From Flavobacterium sp. Root186 (GTDB lineage: Bacteria; Bacteroidota; Bacteroidia; Flavobacteriales; Flavobacteriaceae), in assembly GCF_001428525.1 (NCBI RefSeq), contig NZ_LMHW01000001.1:434705-498704 (forward strand): a stretch of 64,000 nucleotides of DNA. Direction: 5' to 3'. Made by a program: the position numbers and the translations under genes. The notes below the pieces were generated by a model. The model saw only the letters and a list, made by a program, of their open reading frames with translations, was not told the origin of the DNA and searched no databases. Positions within the stretch are counted from its first letter, which is position 1. Every line of letters starts with the position of its first letter. Of this stretch, positions 8,681 to 17,540 are shown in pieces.

Positions 8681-9370
8681 ATGAAAAAATTAATCCTTAC
8701 CGCAGCTTTATTATTTGTAACATTTATTGGATTCGCTCAAAAACCAAGTCCGGCGTTGTTAGACCCAACAAATCATACTTTAGTTCTAATCGATTATGAA
8801 AGCCAAATGGCCTTTGCAGTTAGCAATATTCCAATCGATCAGCTTAGAAACAACACCGCTCTTGTAGCCGGAGCTTCAAAAATATTCAAAGTTCCAACTG
8901 TTGTAACAACCGTTGCCGAAAAATCATTCAGCGGACCTGTTTTTAGAGAAATCGAAGAATTTTATCCACAAAAAACTTCAAACTATATTGATCGTACCAC
9001 AATGAATACCTGGGAAGATGTTCCTGCACGAAAAGCAATTATTGCAACAGGTAAAAAGAAAATTGTTTTTGGAGGTTTATGGACAAGTGTTTGTATCGTT
9101 GGACCTGCTTTATCAGCAATTAACGAAGGTTATGATGTTTACGTAATTACAGATGCAAGTGGAGACGTTTCTAAAGAAGCACACGAAATGGCTGTAACAC
9201 GTATGGTTCAGGCTGGTGCGCATCCAATAACTTCATTACAATATTTATTAGAATTGCAACGTGACTGGGCTCGTCAGGAAACTTATGTACCTGTAACCGA
9301 TTTAGTTAAAAAATACGGCGGTGCTTATGGTGTAGGGGTTCAATATGCACATGAAATGTTGAAACACTAA
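8681..9370 (+). CDS. secreted isochorismatase-family cysteine hydrolase (YcaC-like)
   Basis: A 229-residue protein with a clear signal peptide, MKKLILTAALLF through GFAQ, residues 1-20. The mature part is an isochorismatase-superfamily fold with Asp38 (VLIDYES) and the nucleophile Cys138 (GLWTSVCIVGPAL). RTTMNTWEDV near residue 105 is typical of YcaC relatives, where this loop carries the basic catalytic residue. Most relatives are cytoplasmic, so export to the periplasm is notable. The following genes encode a secreted amidohydrolase and an outer-membrane barrel, which suggests a periplasmic hydrolysis pathway for an amide-type substrate. The substrate is unknown. Confidence 0.85.
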   Translation: MKKLILTAALLFVTFIGFAQKPSPALLDPTNHTLVLIDYESQMAFAVSNIPIDQLRNNTALVAGASKIFKVPTVVTTVAEKSFSGPVFREIEEFYPQKTSNYIDRTTMNTWEDVPARKAIIATGKKKIVFGGLWTSVCIVGPALSAINEGYDVYVITDASGDVSKEAHEMAVTRMVQAGAHPITSLQYLLELQRDWARQETYVPVTDLVKKYGGAYGVGVQYAHEMLKH

Positions 9371-9382
9371 ATTTATTGGAAC

Positions 9383-9510
9383 ACGGATAACACAGATTCG
9401 CTATTGCGAAAAAGCAGATAAAACGGATTTAAAACTTATCAATGAACATAAATAAAAATCTGCGTAAATCAGCATTTTTGCGAAGCAAATCAGTAAAATC
9501 AGCGGGCAAT
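9383..9510. repeat. degenerate intergenic repeat remnants
   Basis: This stretch holds words such as ACACGGATAACACAGAT, AAAACGGATTT and AATCTGCGTAAATCAG, typical of flavobacterial intergenic hairpin repeats. Short palindromic inserts with TTCGC and GCGAA interrupt both sides. No ORF is supported. Confidence 0.4.
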
Positions 9511-9540
9511 TTTCAACTAAAATAGTTCCAGCAAAACTAA

Positions 9541-9570
9541 AAAGGCTGTGTTACCGCACAGTCTTTTTTT
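9541..9570 (+). terminator. intrinsic terminator after the isochorismatase gene
   Basis: The stem AGGCTGTG / GCACAGTCT (about 9543-9563, one G-T pair) encloses TTACC and is followed by a seven-T run. It ends the transcript of the hydrolase gene 170 bp upstream and separates it from the amidohydrolase transcript. Confidence 0.8.
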
Positions 9571-9599
9571 CTCCCAAAACCAACTAAAATACCACTATT

Positions 9600-11384
9600 A
9601 TGAAACTCTCTTTCAAAATATTAGCTTTCTTTTTATTTATTTCTTTATCTGTTTTCGCTCAAGGCAAAAGAGCCACACTTATCGTTCATCATGCACAAAT
9701 TCACACCTTAGATGATAAAAATACAATTGTTGAAGCGATGGCTGTCGCCGATGGGAAAATCCTGACAACAGGAAAAAACAGCGAAATCTTAAAATTAAAA
9801 GACAAAAAAACAATGGTAATCGATGCCAAAGGAAAAGTAATTATTCCAGGAATATTCGATTCTCACATGCACATTATCCGTGGCGGGAGATTCTTTAATA
9901 CAGAGTTGCGCTGGGATGGCGTTCGTTCTCTCAAAAAAGCCTTGGCAATGCTGAAAGAACAAGCCCAAAGAACTCCAAAAGGCCAATGGGTTCGCGTTGT
10001 AGGCGGATGGAACGCTTATCAGTTTGAAGAAAAAAGACTCCCAACTTTAGAAGAAATCAACGAAGCAACTGGTGATGTTCCGGCATTTATTCTTCATTTA
10101 TACGGACACGCTTATTTAAATAAAGCCGGATTACAAGCTTTAAAAATTGATGCTAATACTCCAAACCCAAATGCGGGATTAATTGAAAAAGATCCTGACG
10201 GAAATCCAACGGGATTGTTAGTTGCAGAACCAAATGCTTTTATTTTATACTCTACTCTTGCTAAACTTCCTGAATTATCTGAAGAAGAAAAATTCAATTC
10301 GACCAAACAATTTATGACCGAAATGAACCGTCTTGGCGTAACAGCCATTATGGATGCAGGCGGCGGATTTCAAAACTTTCCAGACGATTATGGTGTAACA
10401 AACCGTTTATGTAAAGACAGTGATTTAACGATTAGAATGCCATACTATTTGTTTGCCCAAAAAGCCGGAAGCGAACTAAACGATTACACCAAATGGATTA
10501 ATACTGTTGAAATTGGCGAAGGCTGCGACGATCATCATTCAGACAAAGTAGAATATCATGTTCAGGGTGCTGGCGAAAATTTAGTTATGAGTGCCGGAGA
10601 TTTTGAAAACTTCGATAAACCAAGACCAGAATTAAGCCCGGCGATGGAAGGACAACTAAAAGAAGTTTTGTCCTTATTAGTAAAAAACAGATGGCCATTT
10701 AGAATCCATGCAACTTATAATGAAAGTATTACGAGATTTTTAAATGTTATTGAAGACATCAATAAAGAAACACCTTTAAACGGTCTTTTATGGTTCTTTG
10801 ATCACGGAGAAACTGTTTCTGTAGAAAATTTAAAACGTATCAAAGCTTTAAACGGAGGATTAGCAATTCAGCACAGAATGGCTTATCAGGGAGAAAGTTT
10901 CATTAAAAGATATGGAAAAACGGCTGCTTCAAACACAGTTCCGCTTAAGAAAATTCTAGAATTGGGAATTAAAGTAGGTATGGGAACTGACGGAACCCGT
11001 GTTGCCAGTTACAATCCGTGGGTAGGTTTGTATTGGTTAACAACCGGAAAAACTTTAGGCGGTTTAAAATATATGAATGATGAAAATATTATAGACAGAA
11101 CTACCGCTTTAAAATTATTCACTTACGGAAGCGCACAGCTAATCAATATTGAAAAAGACCGCGGAATGCTGACAGCAAATAAACTAGCCGATTTTTCCAT
11201 CCTTTCTGACGATTACTTTTCAACATCTGAAGAAAAAATCTTAAACATCGAATCAAAATTGACAGTCGTAAACGGAAAAGTAGTTTATGCTGATAATGAC
11301 TTTAGAACTTTTGCAAACGAAACACCAAAAGCAATTCCGGATTGGAGTCCTGTAAATTACTTTGGAGGTTACCAAAAAAACTAA
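9600..11384 (+). CDS. secreted metal-dependent amidohydrolase (YtcJ-like)
   Basis: A 594-residue amidohydrolase with a signal peptide ending near residue 21 (SLSVFAQG). The N-terminal composite beta domain reads VEAMAVADGKILTTGKN, followed by the metal motif HMH at His89 and His91 (PGIFDSHMHI). Later His and Asp positions appear in FRIHATYN, FDHGETV and GMGTDGTRVASY. The architecture is that of the YtcJ / N-substituted formamide deformylase group. It is periplasmic by its signal peptide. It is followed after 3 bp by an outer-membrane barrel gene, so the barrel may import the substrate. Substrate cannot be read from sequence. Confidence 0.87.
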   Translation: MKLSFKILAFFLFISLSVFAQGKRATLIVHHAQIHTLDDKNTIVEAMAVADGKILTTGKNSEILKLKDKKTMVIDAKGKVIIPGIFDSHMHIIRGGRFFNTELRWDGVRSLKKALAMLKEQAQRTPKGQWVRVVGGWNAYQFEEKRLPTLEEINEATGDVPAFILHLYGHAYLNKAGLQALKIDANTPNPNAGLIEKDPDGNPTGLLVAEPNAFILYSTLAKLPELSEEEKFNSTKQFMTEMNRLGVTAIMDAGGGFQNFPDDYGVTNRLCKDSDLTIRMPYYLFAQKAGSELNDYTKWINTVEIGEGCDDHHSDKVEYHVQGAGENLVMSAGDFENFDKPRPELSPAMEGQLKEVLSLLVKNRWPFRIHATYNESITRFLNVIEDINKETPLNGLLWFFDHGETVSVENLKRIKALNGGLAIQHRMAYQGESFIKRYGKTAASNTVPLKKILELGIKVGMGTDGTRVASYNPWVGLYWLTTGKTLGGLKYMNDENIIDRTTALKLFTYGSAQLINIEKDRGMLTANKLADFSILSDDYFSTSEEKILNIESKLTVVNGKVVYADNDFRTFANETPKAIPDWSPVNYFGGYQKN

Positions 11385-11387
11385 ATA

Positions 11388-12758
11388 ATGAAAAATACAT
11401 TCCGATTATTGTTGCTTTTGGGAATCATTTTTTCTGCAAATGCACAACAAAAACCAGTTTTCCAAAAGCTGCGATATGACGATGATTTCCAATATCTAAA
11501 AACCGATTCGACGAAAAACTGGTACGAGAAAATCAAATATATTCCGTTAGGGAAAAACGACAAATACTACGCCTCAATTGGCGGAGAAATCAGGGAACAA
11601 TATTTTTATACTGTTAATGATAAATGGGGCGATGAGACTACAGGCGGAGATGGTTATTTATTGTCGAGATATTTACTAAACGCCGATGTTCATTTGGGAA
11701 GATTTAAAACTTTTATCGAATTCCAAAGCAGTCTGGCCAACAGTAAAATTGATCCAAGTCCGGTTGATGAAAACGAACTGGATTTTCATCAGGTTTTTTT
11801 AGATGTTGATTTCATTCAAAATAAAAACCAGCAGTTAACTTTTAGAGTTGGAAGACAGGAAATCGCATTTGGATCTCAACGTTTGGTAAGCGTGCGCGAA
11901 CGCCCAAATAATAGAATTGCGTTTGACGGAATGAAACTATTTTATAAAAATAGTAATTGGCAGACGGATGCTTTTTATTCACATCCTGTTGCTAATAAAC
12001 CCGGAGTTTTCAACGATGATTTTAACGACACTGCCAAACTTTGGGGAAGTTATACGGTAATACATAAAGTGCCATTTATTCAAAATATCGATTTGTACTA
12101 TCTAGGTTTATGGAAAAACCGAGCAGTTTTTGATAATGCTATTGGCGAAGAAACCAGACATTCCATAGGAACAAGAATCTGGAAATCAAAAGGAAATTGG
12201 AAATATGATTTTGAAGGTTTGTATCAATTCGGGAAGATCAATTCACAAAATATTTCCGCTTGGACGCTTTCATCAAATACATCTTATACTTTTGAAAACA
12301 TAAAATTCAATCCAGAAATTGGTTTAAAAACTGAGTTTATTTCCGGAGATAAAAACAGCAGTGACAATCAATTGCAGACTTTCAATCCGTTATATCCAAA
12401 AGGCGCTTATTTTGGTTTGGTCGGATTAATTGGCCCTTCCAATTTAATTGATATTCATCCGTCAATTGGGTTAGACTTAACCGAAAAATTAGGCTTCGGA
12501 ATCGATTATGACATTTTTTGGAGAAGCTCTATTCACGACGGTCTATATGCTCCAAACATGCAGCTTTTATATTCTGGAGATAACACAACTGAACGTTTTA
12601 TAGGAACACAATTGATCACAAATTTTGATTATAATGTCAATTCTTTTTTAACCGTTTCTGTAGAAGGCGCATGGTTTAATGCGGGTGCCTTTTTAAAAGA
12701 AGCCGGTTCTGGAAAAGATTATTTTTATACTGCTTTGACAGCTCAATTTAAATTTTAA
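11388..12758 (+). CDS. alginate-export-family outer-membrane beta-barrel
   Basis: A 456-residue protein with a signal peptide ending at SANAQQ, then alternating amphipathic strands rich in aromatic residues and a terminal Phe (TALTAQFKF) typical of outer-membrane barrels. FRVGRQEIAFGSQRLVSVRERPNNRIAFDG is the hallmark region of the alginate-export (AlgE-like) domain. It starts 3 bp after the amidohydrolase stop, so the two are co-expressed. In Bacteroidota such barrels are often porins for small anionic or organic solutes; true alginate secretion is unlikely because no alginate polymerase genes are nearby. Confidence 0.82.
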   Translation: MKNTFRLLLLLGIIFSANAQQKPVFQKLRYDDDFQYLKTDSTKNWYEKIKYIPLGKNDKYYASIGGEIREQYFYTVNDKWGDETTGGDGYLLSRYLLNADVHLGRFKTFIEFQSSLANSKIDPSPVDENELDFHQVFLDVDFIQNKNQQLTFRVGRQEIAFGSQRLVSVRERPNNRIAFDGMKLFYKNSNWQTDAFYSHPVANKPGVFNDDFNDTAKLWGSYTVIHKVPFIQNIDLYYLGLWKNRAVFDNAIGEETRHSIGTRIWKSKGNWKYDFEGLYQFGKINSQNISAWTLSSNTSYTFENIKFNPEIGLKTEFISGDKNSSDNQLQTFNPLYPKGAYFGLVGLIGPSNLIDIHPSIGLDLTEKLGFGIDYDIFWRSSIHDGLYAPNMQLLYSGDNTTERFIGTQLITNFDYNVNSFLTVSVEGAWFNAGAFLKEAGSGKDYFYTALTAQFKF

Positions 12759-12782
12759 ATTTGTGTAAGTCAATCTGTTCAA

Positions 12783-13202
12783 ATGAGAAAAAAATACTCC
12801 AGTTCTAAAAAAATAATTATTGTTTTATTCATCTCCCTATTCTTAACACAATGTCTTTATAAAGATTATACTTTTAAAGAAAGCTTGTCACGTAATTTTT
12901 ATTTAATGGAAAGTGATATTCTTCCATCAAAATATATCAACATACAACATGAAGATTCTGATTTAGTGCTGATTTATGATTTGATTGAAGTCATAGGTAA
13001 TGATGATATCATATTGGTAAAGAATATAAATAAAAAAGGGAAAATTCAATATAATTTGATTGAAACTGCTGTAGTCGAATATCCCGAAGACATAAAGATT
13101 ATTTCTTATGAAGATTTTTTAAAACGCAAAAAAAAAATTAACTACGAATATTCATATGATCAAAATAACGGATTTTCAAGAAATTTTAGCTGGCATAAAT
13201 AA
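12783..13202 (+). CDS. putative lipoprotein of unknown function
   Basis: A 139-residue protein with a hydrophobic N-terminus and a lipobox-like FLTQC at residues 20-24, so probably a lipoprotein anchored after Cys24. The remainder is charged, with a VLIYDLIEVIG segment and a basic C-terminus. I recognise no family. It lies 24 bp after the barrel gene and may be read through from it. Confidence 0.6.
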   Translation: MRKKYSSSKKIIIVLFISLFLTQCLYKDYTFKESLSRNFYLMESDILPSKYINIQHEDSDLVLIYDLIEVIGNDDIILVKNINKKGKIQYNLIETAVVEYPEDIKIISYEDFLKRKKKINYEYSYDQNNGFSRNFSWHK

Positions 13203-13230
13203 ATCGATCTGTTTAATTATTAATAACAGC

Positions 13231-13238
13231 TAAATTTG
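13231..13238 (+). promoter_or_regulatory. TAAATTTG -7 element before the 2H phosphoesterase
   Basis: TAAATTTG matches the Bacteroidota -7 consensus and lies 20 bp before the start codon. TCTG stands 19 bp upstream in place of TTTG, so the -33 element is imperfect. Confidence 0.55.
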
Positions 13239-13258
13239 TATAATTCAATGTCCAAATA

Positions 13259-13822
13259 ATGGAGAAAAAATATTCCGTTGCCATTTATCCTTCGCAAGAT
13301 GTTATTGATTCGGTCAAAACAATGAAGGATTATTTAAAAACCAAAATTGAGTGGTACAACAGCTGCAATTCTGTTGGACATATTACGATTTGTGAATTCA
13401 CATTTGATGATTCTCAAATTGATAAATACAAACAAAAGCTCTTTAAAATCTGTGATACTTTTACAACGTTTCCCGTTTATTTAAATGATTTTGGATCTTA
13501 TGAGAATGCCGGAGCCTTTTACATTACACCAAATGAAGATTCTAAAAACAACCTGAAACCTATTATGAAAAAGGTTCAGGAATCTTTAAAACCTTTAAAA
13601 CTCAAAAAAAGCGACGATCCGCATATGTCTATTGGAAGGAAATTAACACCCGAAAATCTTAAAATCGCATCGCAGCTTTTTACTACAATCGACATTGATT
13701 TTCTATGCAAAGAAATAGTCTTAAGAGAATTAGATCCTGTCAAAAAACAGTTTTTTGTAATTGATACTTTTTCTTTTAATGGAAATGTGCAGCCTGAGTT
13801 TGTTCAAGGAAGTCTTTTTTAA
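13259..13822 (+). CDS. 2'-5' RNA ligase / 2H phosphoesterase family protein
   Basis: A 187-residue cytoplasmic protein with the two catalytic motifs of the 2H superfamily: His41-Ile-Thr43 (VGHITICEF) and His122-Met-Ser124 (DPHMSIGRKL). Family members hydrolyse or ligate 2',5' or cyclic phosphodiester bonds in RNA or nucleotides. The exact substrate is not predictable here. It has its own promoter element and its stop codon overlaps the left arm of a 31-bp hairpin repeat. It appears to be a single-gene unit. Confidence 0.82.
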   Translation: MEKKYSVAIYPSQDVIDSVKTMKDYLKTKIEWYNSCNSVGHITICEFTFDDSQIDKYKQKLFKICDTFTTFPVYLNDFGSYENAGAFYITPNEDSKNNLKPIMKKVQESLKPLKLKKSDDPHMSIGRKLTPENLKIASQLFTTIDIDFLCKEIVLRELDPVKKQFFVIDTFSFNGNVQPEFVQGSLF

Positions 13823-13908
13823 CCGCAAAGAGCGCAAAGATTTACGCAAGGTTTGCAAAGAAATAAAATAGCGTGCTTTGCGTAAATCTTTGCGCTCTTT
13901 GCGGTTAA
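13819..13908. repeat. perfect 31-bp inverted repeat (intergenic hairpin)
   Basis: Arms 13819-13849 and 13878-13908 are perfect reverse complements over 31 bp with a 28-nt loop. The core words are CCGCAAAGAGCGCAAAG and TTTACGCAA. The left arm overlaps the TAA stop of the preceding gene. It is a flavobacterial-type intergenic repeat and probably acts as a 3' mRNA hairpin. Confidence 0.85.
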
Positions 13909-13930
13909 ACTCACGAAGCTTATTTTTTCG

Positions 13931-13938
13931 TATATTTG
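13931..13938 (+). promoter_or_regulatory. TATATTTG -7 element before the AraC regulator
   Basis: TATATTTG matches the Bacteroidota -7 consensus and ends 19 bp before the ATG. I see no clear TTTG at the expected upstream spacing. Confidence 0.5.
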
Positions 13939-13957
13939 AATTTTACAATTCACACAT

Positions 13958-14881
13958 ATGAAATCCCTAGATTCATTTTACCAAGATATTTCCGGAGGCA
14001 CAACTGCTGAATCCAATTCATTATTACCAAATGACATTCAAAAAGAAATTGGTCATTTTAATGTATTTGATATAAAAGAGCTTTATGAAAGACTAAAAGA
14101 AAAGCCCAGCATGCCTTATGACAGAAGAGCGTATTACAAAATAAGCTTAATAAGAGGCAGAAACAGAGCCGAATATGCTGATAAAGTAATCGAAATAGAA
14201 AAACAAGGGCTTTTATTTGCAACACCAAAAATTCCGTATAATTATGTACCGCAGGACACCAACCAATCGGGGCAGTTTTGCGTTTTTACCAGCGAGTTTT
14301 TATCTAAAAATAAAAGCGGAATTGATTTAGACGAACTTCCTATTTTTGCATCAGACGGTTATCCCATTTTTCAATTATCAGATGAAGAAGTTCAGGAAGT
14401 CGCATTGATTTTCAACAAAATACAAAAAGAAATCAATTCTGATTACATCTATAAATATGATTTGATCCGAAATTATGTGGCTGAACTAATCCACTTTGGA
14501 CAAAAATTACAGCCTATAACAGCATTATATTCTAAGCACAATTCTGCTGCAAGAGTTTCTTCTTTATTTGCCGAATTATTAGAAAGACAATTTCCTATAG
14601 AATCTCCGCATCAGCGATTAGAATTAAGAACTGCAAAAGATTTTGCAGCAAGATTATCTGTTCACGTCAATCATTTAAATAAAGTTTTAAAAGAAAACAC
14701 TGGGAAAACCACAACAGAATTAATCAGTTCCCGATTGACAAACGAAGCAAAAATCCTTTTAAAACAAACGGATTGGAATATTTCCGAAATCGCTTATTCG
14801 CTTGGTTTTGAAGAATTAGCGCATTTTTCTAATTTCTTTAAAAAACAAACAACCTTTACGCCTTTAGCTTTTAGATTGTAA
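13958..14881 (+). CDS. AraC-family transcriptional regulator
   Basis: A 307-residue regulator. Residues about 1-190 form a cupin-like sensory domain (IEIEKQGLLFATPKIPYNY). The C-terminal ~100 residues hold the two AraC helix-turn-helix units, DFAARLSVHVNHLNKVLKE and WNISEIAYSLGFEELAHFSN, ending FFKKQTTFTPLAFRL. It is followed by two SDR genes on the same strand, so it likely controls at least the first of them. A 19-bp inverted repeat lies between it and that SDR gene and is a candidate binding region. The inducer is unknown. Confidence 0.9.
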   Translation: MKSLDSFYQDISGGTTAESNSLLPNDIQKEIGHFNVFDIKELYERLKEKPSMPYDRRAYYKISLIRGRNRAEYADKVIEIEKQGLLFATPKIPYNYVPQDTNQSGQFCVFTSEFLSKNKSGIDLDELPIFASDGYPIFQLSDEEVQEVALIFNKIQKEINSDYIYKYDLIRNYVAELIHFGQKLQPITALYSKHNSAARVSSLFAELLERQFPIESPHQRLELRTAKDFAARLSVHVNHLNKVLKENTGKTTTELISSRLTNEAKILLKQTDWNISEIAYSLGFEELAHFSNFFKKQTTFTPLAFRL

Positions 14882-14906
14882 ATGGTTACAGAATAGCTGC
14901 TTCAAC

Positions 14907-14988
14907 GTTTGTGAAATTCAAATCAGAATTGGAATTTGGAATTTAAAAAAATTGGAATTTCACAACAGTTGATTTGAATTTCGCAAAC
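14907..14988. repeat. 19-bp inverted repeat between the AraC gene and SDR gene
   Basis: Arms 14907-14925 and 14970-14988 match over 19 bp with one mismatch (GTTTGTGAAATTCAAATCA type). A second partial copy, TTGATTTGATATTTACAA, follows. The site precedes the SDR promoter, so it could be a regulator-binding region or a hairpin terminator; there is no good T-run after it. Confidence 0.55.
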
Positions 14989-15029
14989 ATTGATTTGATA
15001 TTTACAATTCCCCACCTCTGCTTTGCTCC

Positions 15030-15037
15030 TACCTTTG
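15030..15037 (+). promoter_or_regulatory. TACCTTTG -7 element before the first SDR gene
   Basis: TACCTTTG fits TAnnTTTG and ends 26 bp before the ATG. No clear TTTG stands 19 bp upstream, consistent with a promoter that needs an activator such as the neighbouring AraC protein; that last step is inference. Confidence 0.5.
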
Positions 15038-15063
15038 TCTTATCAATTTAAAAGATAGAAAAG

Positions 15064-15786
15064 ATGAATTTATCAAACAACAAAATTTTAATAACAGGGG
15101 GTGCAAGCGGTATCGGACTTGGGCTTACTGAACGATTTATTCAGGAAAATAATACTGTAATTATCTGCGGCAGAAGAGAATCTGTTTTGAATGAAGTTAA
15201 AGCAAAATTTCCTTCTGTAATTACAAAAGTCTGCGACTTATCTTTAGAAGAAGATCGTATTGCACTTTACCAATGGATTGCACAAAATCACCCTGATTTA
15301 AACGTATTAATTAACAATGCCGGAATTCAAAAATGGGTTTCCGTAACAGATGCTGATTTTTATGAAAGCATGAAAGCGGAAATCAACACTAATATTGAAG
15401 CACCGCTGCATTTAACTTCATTATTTATTCAGTTAAAATCTTTGACAACTGTAATGAACGTAACTTCTGGATTGGCATTTTCGCCTTTTGCCAAAGTTCC
15501 GGTTTATTCGGCAACAAAAGCATTTTTCCGTTCGTTCACACTTTCACTTCGCCATTTATTAAAAGCGGAAAATATTGAAGTAGTTGAAATTATTCCGCCT
15601 GCACTGAATACAGATCTGGGCGGAGTTGGACTACACGACGCACATCCAAGCGTAAGCAGTTTTATCGAATCTATTTTTGAGCAATTAAAAGAAGGAAAAA
15701 CAGAACTTACTTTTGGAACCAGCGAAACAAGATTAAACGCAAGCGCAGAAGATTTAAGAAATCATTTTAATGCAATGCATTCTTAA
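15064..15786 (+). CDS. SDR family oxidoreductase (DltE-like)
   Basis: A 240-residue short-chain dehydrogenase with the cofactor motif TGGASGIGLG (residues 11-20), NNAG, and the catalytic Ser and YSATK (VYSATKAFF). Regions such as ASGIGLGLTERFI and EVVEIIPPALNTDLGG resemble the DltE-type subgroup. It is cytoplasmic and NAD(P)-dependent. The substrate is unknown. It follows an AraC regulator and precedes a second SDR gene 109 bp downstream, so all three may serve one detoxification or redox response. Confidence 0.85.
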   Translation: MNLSNNKILITGGASGIGLGLTERFIQENNTVIICGRRESVLNEVKAKFPSVITKVCDLSLEEDRIALYQWIAQNHPDLNVLINNAGIQKWVSVTDADFYESMKAEINTNIEAPLHLTSLFIQLKSLTTVMNVTSGLAFSPFAKVPVYSATKAFFRSFTLSLRHLLKAENIEVVEIIPPALNTDLGGVGLHDAHPSVSSFIESIFEQLKEGKTELTFGTSETRLNASAEDLRNHFNAMHS

Positions 15787-15795
15787 TTTTTAATT

Positions 15796-15850
15796 GTGAG
15801 TTGTTAATTGAAAAGACAAAACATTTCACATCTCACAATTAACAACTCAC
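15796..15850. repeat. 15-bp inverted repeat plus AATTAACAATTCAC-type repeats
   Basis: GTGAGTTGTTAATTG (15796-15810) pairs perfectly with 15836-15850 around a 25-nt loop. Direct repeats of ACAATTAA and AACAATTCAC follow to 15890. This is a common low-complexity flavobacterial gene-gap repeat and may be a weak 3' hairpin for the SDR gene. Confidence 0.6.
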
Positions 15851-15895
15851 CAAAAAATTCACAATTAATAATTAACAATTCACAATTAAATAAAT

Positions 15896-16660
15896 ATGGC
15901 AGTAAATACAAAAATAGCCCTTGTTACCGGAGGCAGCAGAGGTTTAGGAAAAAACATGGCAATTGCAATTGCAAAAAAAGGAATCAACGTTATAATTACT
16001 TACAATAGCAAAAAAGAAGAAGCAGAAGCTGTTGTAAAAGAAATTGAAAGTTTAGGTCAAAAAGCCGCTTCACTTCAATTGAACGTGGCAGATTCAAATA
16101 CTTTTGATGCCTTTTTTGAAGGTATTTCTTCCACTTTAAAAAGTACTTTCAATACTGATAAATTTGACTTTTTAGTAAACAATGCCGGAATTGGAATTCA
16201 CAATTCATTCATTGGAACAACTGAAGCAGAATTTGACCAATTGACTAATATTCAGTTTAAAGGTCCGTTCTTTTTAACTCAAAAAGCTTTGAACGTAATG
16301 AACGATGGCGGCGGAATTGTAAATATTTCAACTGGGTTAGCAAGATTTTCATTTCCAGGTTATGCCGCTTATGCTTCTATGAAAGGCGCCATTGAAACCT
16401 TAACAAAATATCAGGCCAAAGAATTAGGCGAAAGAAAAATCAGGGCAAATGTTGTGGCTCCGGGCGCAATCGAAACCGATTTTGGCGGAGGAGTTGTTCG
16501 CGACAATGAACAACTAAACAAAAACTTAGCTTCAATTACAGCTTTAGGAAGAGTTGGCCTTCCAGACGATATTGGCGGAGTTGTTGCTTTTTTATGTACC
16601 GAAGATGCACGCTGGGTAAATGCACAGCGAATTGAAGTTTCAGGCGGAATGAATTTGTAA
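15896..16660 (+). CDS. SDR family oxidoreductase
   Basis: A 254-residue classical SDR: TGGSRGLGKNMA (residues 11-22) as cofactor site, NNAGIG, catalytic Ser in VNISTG, and Tyr-Lys in YAAYASMKGA. The C-terminus reads AQRIEVSGGMNL, the normal SDR end. It resembles the 3-oxoacyl-reductase-like group, with substrate undetermined. The ATG follows a repeat-filled gap and a strong terminator lies 21 bp after the stop, so it ends the AraC-SDR-SDR set. Confidence 0.86.
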   Translation: MAVNTKIALVTGGSRGLGKNMAIAIAKKGINVIITYNSKKEEAEAVVKEIESLGQKAASLQLNVADSNTFDAFFEGISSTLKSTFNTDKFDFLVNNAGIGIHNSFIGTTEAEFDQLTNIQFKGPFFLTQKALNVMNDGGGIVNISTGLARFSFPGYAAYASMKGAIETLTKYQAKELGERKIRANVVAPGAIETDFGGGVVRDNEQLNKNLASITALGRVGLPDDIGGVVAFLCTEDARWVNAQRIEVSGGMNL

Positions 16661-16681
16661 TTCTTATTTACGCTGAGAATT

Positions 16682-16714
16682 AAACCCGACAGGCTTTAAA
16701 AACCTGTCGGGTTT
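16682..16714 (+). terminator. intrinsic terminator hairpin after SDR gene
   Basis: AAACCCGACAGG pairs with CCTGTCGGGTTT around a short A/T loop, followed by TCTATTT. It is the flavobacterial CCCGACAGG-type hairpin and sits 21 bp downstream of the SDR stop. Confidence 0.85.
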
Positions 16715-16794
16715 CTATTTAAAGACAATAAACTTACTATCATGGTTAGTAACAATTTGAAGAGACAAACGTCTTATCTTAAACTAACCAAAAT

Positions 16795-17511
16795 ATGAAA
16801 CCAAAAAAATTTGAAACTTCTCCCCAATTTTATGCGAGAATAGCCGGATTATTATATCTGGTTATTATTGTAACAGGTTTATTTGCTGAAGTCTTTGTAA
16901 GAAGCAAATTAATTGTTTATGGAGATGCAGCTGCTACAGCAAACAATATTATTCATTCTGACCTTTTATGGAGAATAGGAATCAGCGCAGATTTGATTAT
17001 GCAAATTTGTGATCTGCCTGTAATGATTATACTTTATTATCTGCTAAGGCCTGTAAACAAAAAACTTGCATTGCTCAATTTATCTTTTAACTTGATTCAA
17101 ACTGCTGTTTTGGCGGCCAACAAATTAAATCTACTTGCTGCCTTATTTTTCCTGGGAGATTCAGATTATTTAAAATCTTTTAGCCCAGATCAATTACACG
17201 CATTATCTTATCTTTCCATAAAATTACATAGCTATGGGTTGGGTGTAGGTTTGGTCTTTTTTGGTTTTGTGTGTCTTATTGAAGGATACTTGATTTATAA
17301 ATCCCATTATTTACCAAAAGTATTAGGTGTGTTAATGGCAATTGCCGGTCTTTGCTACTTAATAAACAGTTTTCTATCAATTCTAGCACCGCAGCTTTCC
17401 AATTTTGCATTATTGTTTCCTTGCATCATTGCAGAATTAGGCCTTACATTATGGCTTATTTTTAAAGGTGTGAATCTTATCAAGTGGAGAGAAAAATTGG
17501 CGATTACATAA
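16795..17511 (+). CDS. DUF4386 family membrane protein
   Basis: A 238-residue integral membrane protein with about six hydrophobic segments. The N-terminal motif ARIAGLLYLVIIVTGLFAE and the block ICDLPVMIILYYLLRPVNK match the DUF4386 family as I know it. The function of the family is unknown. It is a single gene with its own terminator at 17541. Confidence 0.8.
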   Translation: MKPKKFETSPQFYARIAGLLYLVIIVTGLFAEVFVRSKLIVYGDAAATANNIIHSDLLWRIGISADLIMQICDLPVMIILYYLLRPVNKKLALLNLSFNLIQTAVLAANKLNLLAALFFLGDSDYLKSFSPDQLHALSYLSIKLHSYGLGVGLVFFGFVCLIEGYLIYKSHYLPKVLGVLMAIAGLCYLINSFLSILAPQLSNFALLFPCIIAELGLTLWLIFKGVNLIKWREKLAIT

Positions 17512-17540
17512 TTTTATTAGACAATAGATAAAAAAACAAA

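Noticed and set aside
15808..16008. A 66-codon frame overlapping the start of the second SDR gene
   Set aside because: It is composed of the translated low-complexity repeat and runs out of frame into the SDR gene.
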